The notes under the pieces are model-generated. The model was not told the DNA's origin, made no database searches, and saw nothing but the letters and a program-made list of their open reading frames with translations. A stretch of DNA of 14,657 bases. Source: an uncultured Pseudomonadota bacterium (lineage in GTDB: Bacteria; Myxococcota_A; Polyangia; HGW-17). Positions 12,798 through 14,657 of the stretch are shown piece by piece. Made by a program: the position numbers and the translations under genes. Positions within the stretch are counted from its first letter, which is position 1; every line of letters starts with the position of its first letter. The stretch is from NCBI GenBank assembly GCA_938004375.1, contig CALKWH010000095.1:1-14657 (forward strand), read 5' to 3'.

Positions 12798-14609
12798 TCA
12801 CGGGGCAAGGATGACGCCGCCCGAGGCCGGGATGGAGAACGTGAGCGTGCCGTCGCCGGCGACGGTGAAGGAAGCCGCGTTCAGGCGGTCCGTCAGGACC
12901 GTCCCCGCAGCAAGCCCCAGGGCCGAGACGTTCACGGTGACCGGCTGGGGCGCGCCCAGGCGGGTGAGCCCCACGAGGGCCACGTCCCCGGTGTCTGCGT
13001 CATGGCGGGCGAAGACCAGGGTGTCCTCGGTGACGTGCAAGGAAACGTAGGCGCCGTGGTGGAGAGCGGCGAGCTCCCGGCGGGCGGTCCCCAGCCGCTG
13101 CAGATAATCCAGGGTCTCGGCCTCGTCGGGGGTGAGCGCAATCTCGTCGCGCCACATCAGGCGGTTGTTGGGATCGGCCCCGCCCCACTGGCCGTACTCG
13201 TCGCCGTAGTACAGCAGCGGCGCGCCCGGGAGACCCAGCAGCCAGGTCATGGCCACGCGCAGGCGCCGGTAGGGTTCGGCGTCCGTGGGGGCGACCGCCA
13301 GGTTGGACCACTGGTTCCCGGGGACGCCGCGGTCGTGGGCGCCGTCCTGGCCCCGGTAGTCGGCCAGGGAGACGAACCGCGCCGTGTCGTGGCTGCCCAG
13401 GTAGGGGGTCATCACCGCGCCGTCCGGCCACTTCGAGAGGCCGTGCTGCAGCCAGTAGTCGGCGTGAAGCATGCCGTTGTCACCGTACGCGAAGGTGCGG
13501 TAGGAGACCCCGTGGTAAAGCACGAAGTCGAACTGGCCGTCGAGCCCGTGGGGACCGATGTACTTCGCGATAGTGCCGTAGTTCCCGTCGTTGCAGGGGT
13601 CGGCGCAGTCGCTCCAGCCCATGGCCGTCTCGCCCATGAGGAAGTACCGCGTGCCGGCGGCCTCGAAGGTCTCGCGCACGGCCGCCGACAGGTTCCGCGT
13701 GGCGACCTCCTCCACGTGCTTGACGGCATCGACCCGCAGGCCGTCGAGGTCGAGCTCGTCGAGCCACCACACGGCGTCGGCCACGAACTGCGCGTTGGCC
13801 TCGGGCACGGTGTGGTCGACATCGGGCATGTAGGCGGTGAACATGCAGTCCAGCGCGTGCTCGGTCCAGTCGCAGCCCGCGGTGCCGCACACGCACCCCG
13901 TGCGGAACCACTCCGGGTGGGCCTGGTTGTACTCGTGATCCTCGTGGACGTGGTTGACCACGTAGTCCTGCAGCAGGCGGATGCCGTGGGCGTGGGCGGC
14001 CACCACCAGCGCCCGCAGCGCGGCCTCGCCGCCCAGGCGCGGATCGACCTCGCGGGCGCGGGTCGGCCAGTAGCCGTGGTACCCGGTGACCAGGTGGACG
14101 CCGTCCGAGGCGAGGTAGGCGCCCGTGGGGTTCGTCTGGAAGGGGGTGAGCCAGATCGCCCGCACGCCGAGGGCGTCCAGGGTGCCGTCCTCGATGCGGG
14201 CGGTGAGGCCCGCGAGGTCCCCGCCGTACCAGTCCCCGGTGGGCGCGGCGCCGGCCGTGGGGCCCGGGTTGTTGGCGGGATCGCCGTCGACGAAGCGGTC
14301 GGTCATCACCATGTAGATCAGTGCCCCGTCCCAGGAGAACGGCGTCGCCTCGCTCCAGAAGATCAGGCGAAGCGGCTCGCCCAGCGTCCCGCTCACCGTG
14401 CGCGGCCGCAGGGTGACCCGGTACTTGCCCGGCGCGAGGTTTGTCAGCGCGAGGGTGACGTCGCCGGTCGGGGTCACGGTGATTTCCCCGGCGGTCAGGT
14501 CGCGCGTGCTGAAATCCTTGGTGAGGGTGGCCTCGTACCCCGCCGGATCGGGGCCGCTGCCCTCGAGGCCGTCGACGAAGGAGAGCTGCGCGGTGAAGCC
14601 GCCGGCGGT
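12798..14609 (-). CDS. GH13 alpha-amylase family enzyme, N-terminus missing
   Basis: The enzyme should hydrolyse or transfer alpha-glucosidic bonds in starch, glycogen or maltodextrin. The frame is open to the edge; about 603 genuine codons are present and no start or signal peptide is seen. A GTG at 14477 is only an internal valine codon. The first 90 or so residues (GFTAQLSFVDG, later APGKYRVTLRP) look like a beta-rich accessory domain. The GH13 barrel then shows MTDRFVDGDPANN (calcium-type loop), DYVVNH (region I), GLRVDAVKH with nucleophile D (13728-13730), GETAMG with acid/base E (13629-13631), GSHD with the third acid (13386-13388), and the late motif YYGDEYGQWGG. A beta-sandwich C-terminal domain ends the protein. 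Domain B is Cys-rich (CVCGTAGC and more), suggesting an extracytoplasmic, disulfide-stabilised enzyme. Exact specificity is not determinable. It is convergent with the ABC-F gene. Confidence 0.93.
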   Translation of the reverse strand, partial: TAGGFTAQLSFVDGLEGSGPDPAGYEATLTKDFSTRDLTAGEITVTPTGDVTLALTNLAPGKYRVTLRPRTVSGTLGEPLRLIFWSEATPFSWDGALIYMVMTDRFVDGDPANNPGPTAGAAPTGDWYGGDLAGLTARIEDGTLDALGVRAIWLTPFQTNPTGAYLASDGVHLVTGYHGYWPTRAREVDPRLGGEAALRALVVAAHAHGIRLLQDYVVNHVHEDHEYNQAHPEWFRTGCVCGTAGCDWTEHALDCMFTAYMPDVDHTVPEANAQFVADAVWWLDELDLDGLRVDAVKHVEEVATRNLSAAVRETFEAAGTRYFLMGETAMGWSDCADPCNDGNYGTIAKYIGPHGLDGQFDFVLYHGVSYRTFAYGDNGMLHADYWLQHGLSKWPDGAVMTPYLGSHDTARFVSLADYRGQDGAHDRGVPGNQWSNLAVAPTDAEPYRRLRVAMTWLLGLPGAPLLYYGDEYGQWGGADPNNRLMWRDEIALTPDEAETLDYLQRLGTARRELAALHHGAYVSLHVTEDTLVFARHDADTGDVALVGLTRLGAPQPVTVNVSALGLAAGTVLTDRLNAASFTVAGDGTLTFSIPASGGVILAP

Positions 14610-14657
14610 AGATCGGAAGAGCGTCGTGTAGGGAAAGAGTGTAGATCTCGGGGGGCG
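14610..14657. other. Illumina adapter contamination at contig end
   Basis: From the A at 14610 the sequence begins AGATCGGAAGAGCGTCGTGT and continues for 42 bases, to 14651, as the reverse complement of the TruSeq universal (P5-side) adapter as I know it. The last six bases differ from the adapter at two positions, both read as G. This is synthetic, not genomic. The amylase frame happens to stay open through it, so an automatic annotation would append about 16 false residues. Confidence 0.97.

Noticed and set aside
12798..14477. GTG at 14477 as the amylase start codon
   Set aside because: The frame stays open upstream with sensible beta-domain sequence up to the adapter junction, so this is an internal valine and the gene is truncated by the contig end.

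Overview
This window reads as one complete contig from a draft or metagenomic assembly of a GC-rich, probably Gram-negative bacterium. It starts inside a 9-bp minisatellite and ends in 42 bases identical to a standard Illumina adapter. Codon third positions are strongly G/C, so long antisense shadow frames are common. A putative penicillin-binding-protein-activator homologue and large secreted repeat proteins fit a deltaproteobacterial-type lineage (Myxococcota or relatives). That is inference; no gene here fixes the phylum.

Left part (1-1789): a 9-bp tandem array abuts the 3' end of dnaA, which lies on the minus strand. A relatively AT-rich, gene-free stretch of about 340 bp separates dnaA from a divergent gene. 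It is the natural place to look for a replication origin, but I found no canonical DnaA boxes. This DnaA also has unusual residues in its DNA-recognition loop.

Centre (1790-12721): six plus-strand genes. The first encodes a secreted protein of 722 residues whose 78 cysteines form 39 regularly spaced pairs. Five tightly packed genes follow, with gaps of -4, 31, 4 and 4 bp: a NodB-type polysaccharide deacetylase, a zinc-ribbon/P-loop ATPase/TPR protein, tyrosyl-tRNA synthetase, a periplasmic-binding-fold protein resembling LpoA/LppC, and an ABC-F ATPase of the Uup type. This looks like one transcription unit mixing cell-wall and translation functions. The ABC-F gene carries an in-frame insertion of about 36 codons made of successive hairpins.

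Right part (12722-14657): a short convergent intergenic region with a (GAAATC)3 repeat, then a minus-strand GH13 alpha-amylase-type enzyme that runs off the genuine end of the sequence near 14609. Bases 14610-14657 are adapter-derived and should be trimmed.

I found no CRISPR array, tRNA, rRNA, transposase or recognisable defence system. The points most worth checking are the Cys-pair protein, the hairpin-rich insertion in the ABC-F gene, the altered DnaA recognition loop with its neighbouring AT-rich region, and the zinc-ribbon ATPase with an atypical Walker B motif.
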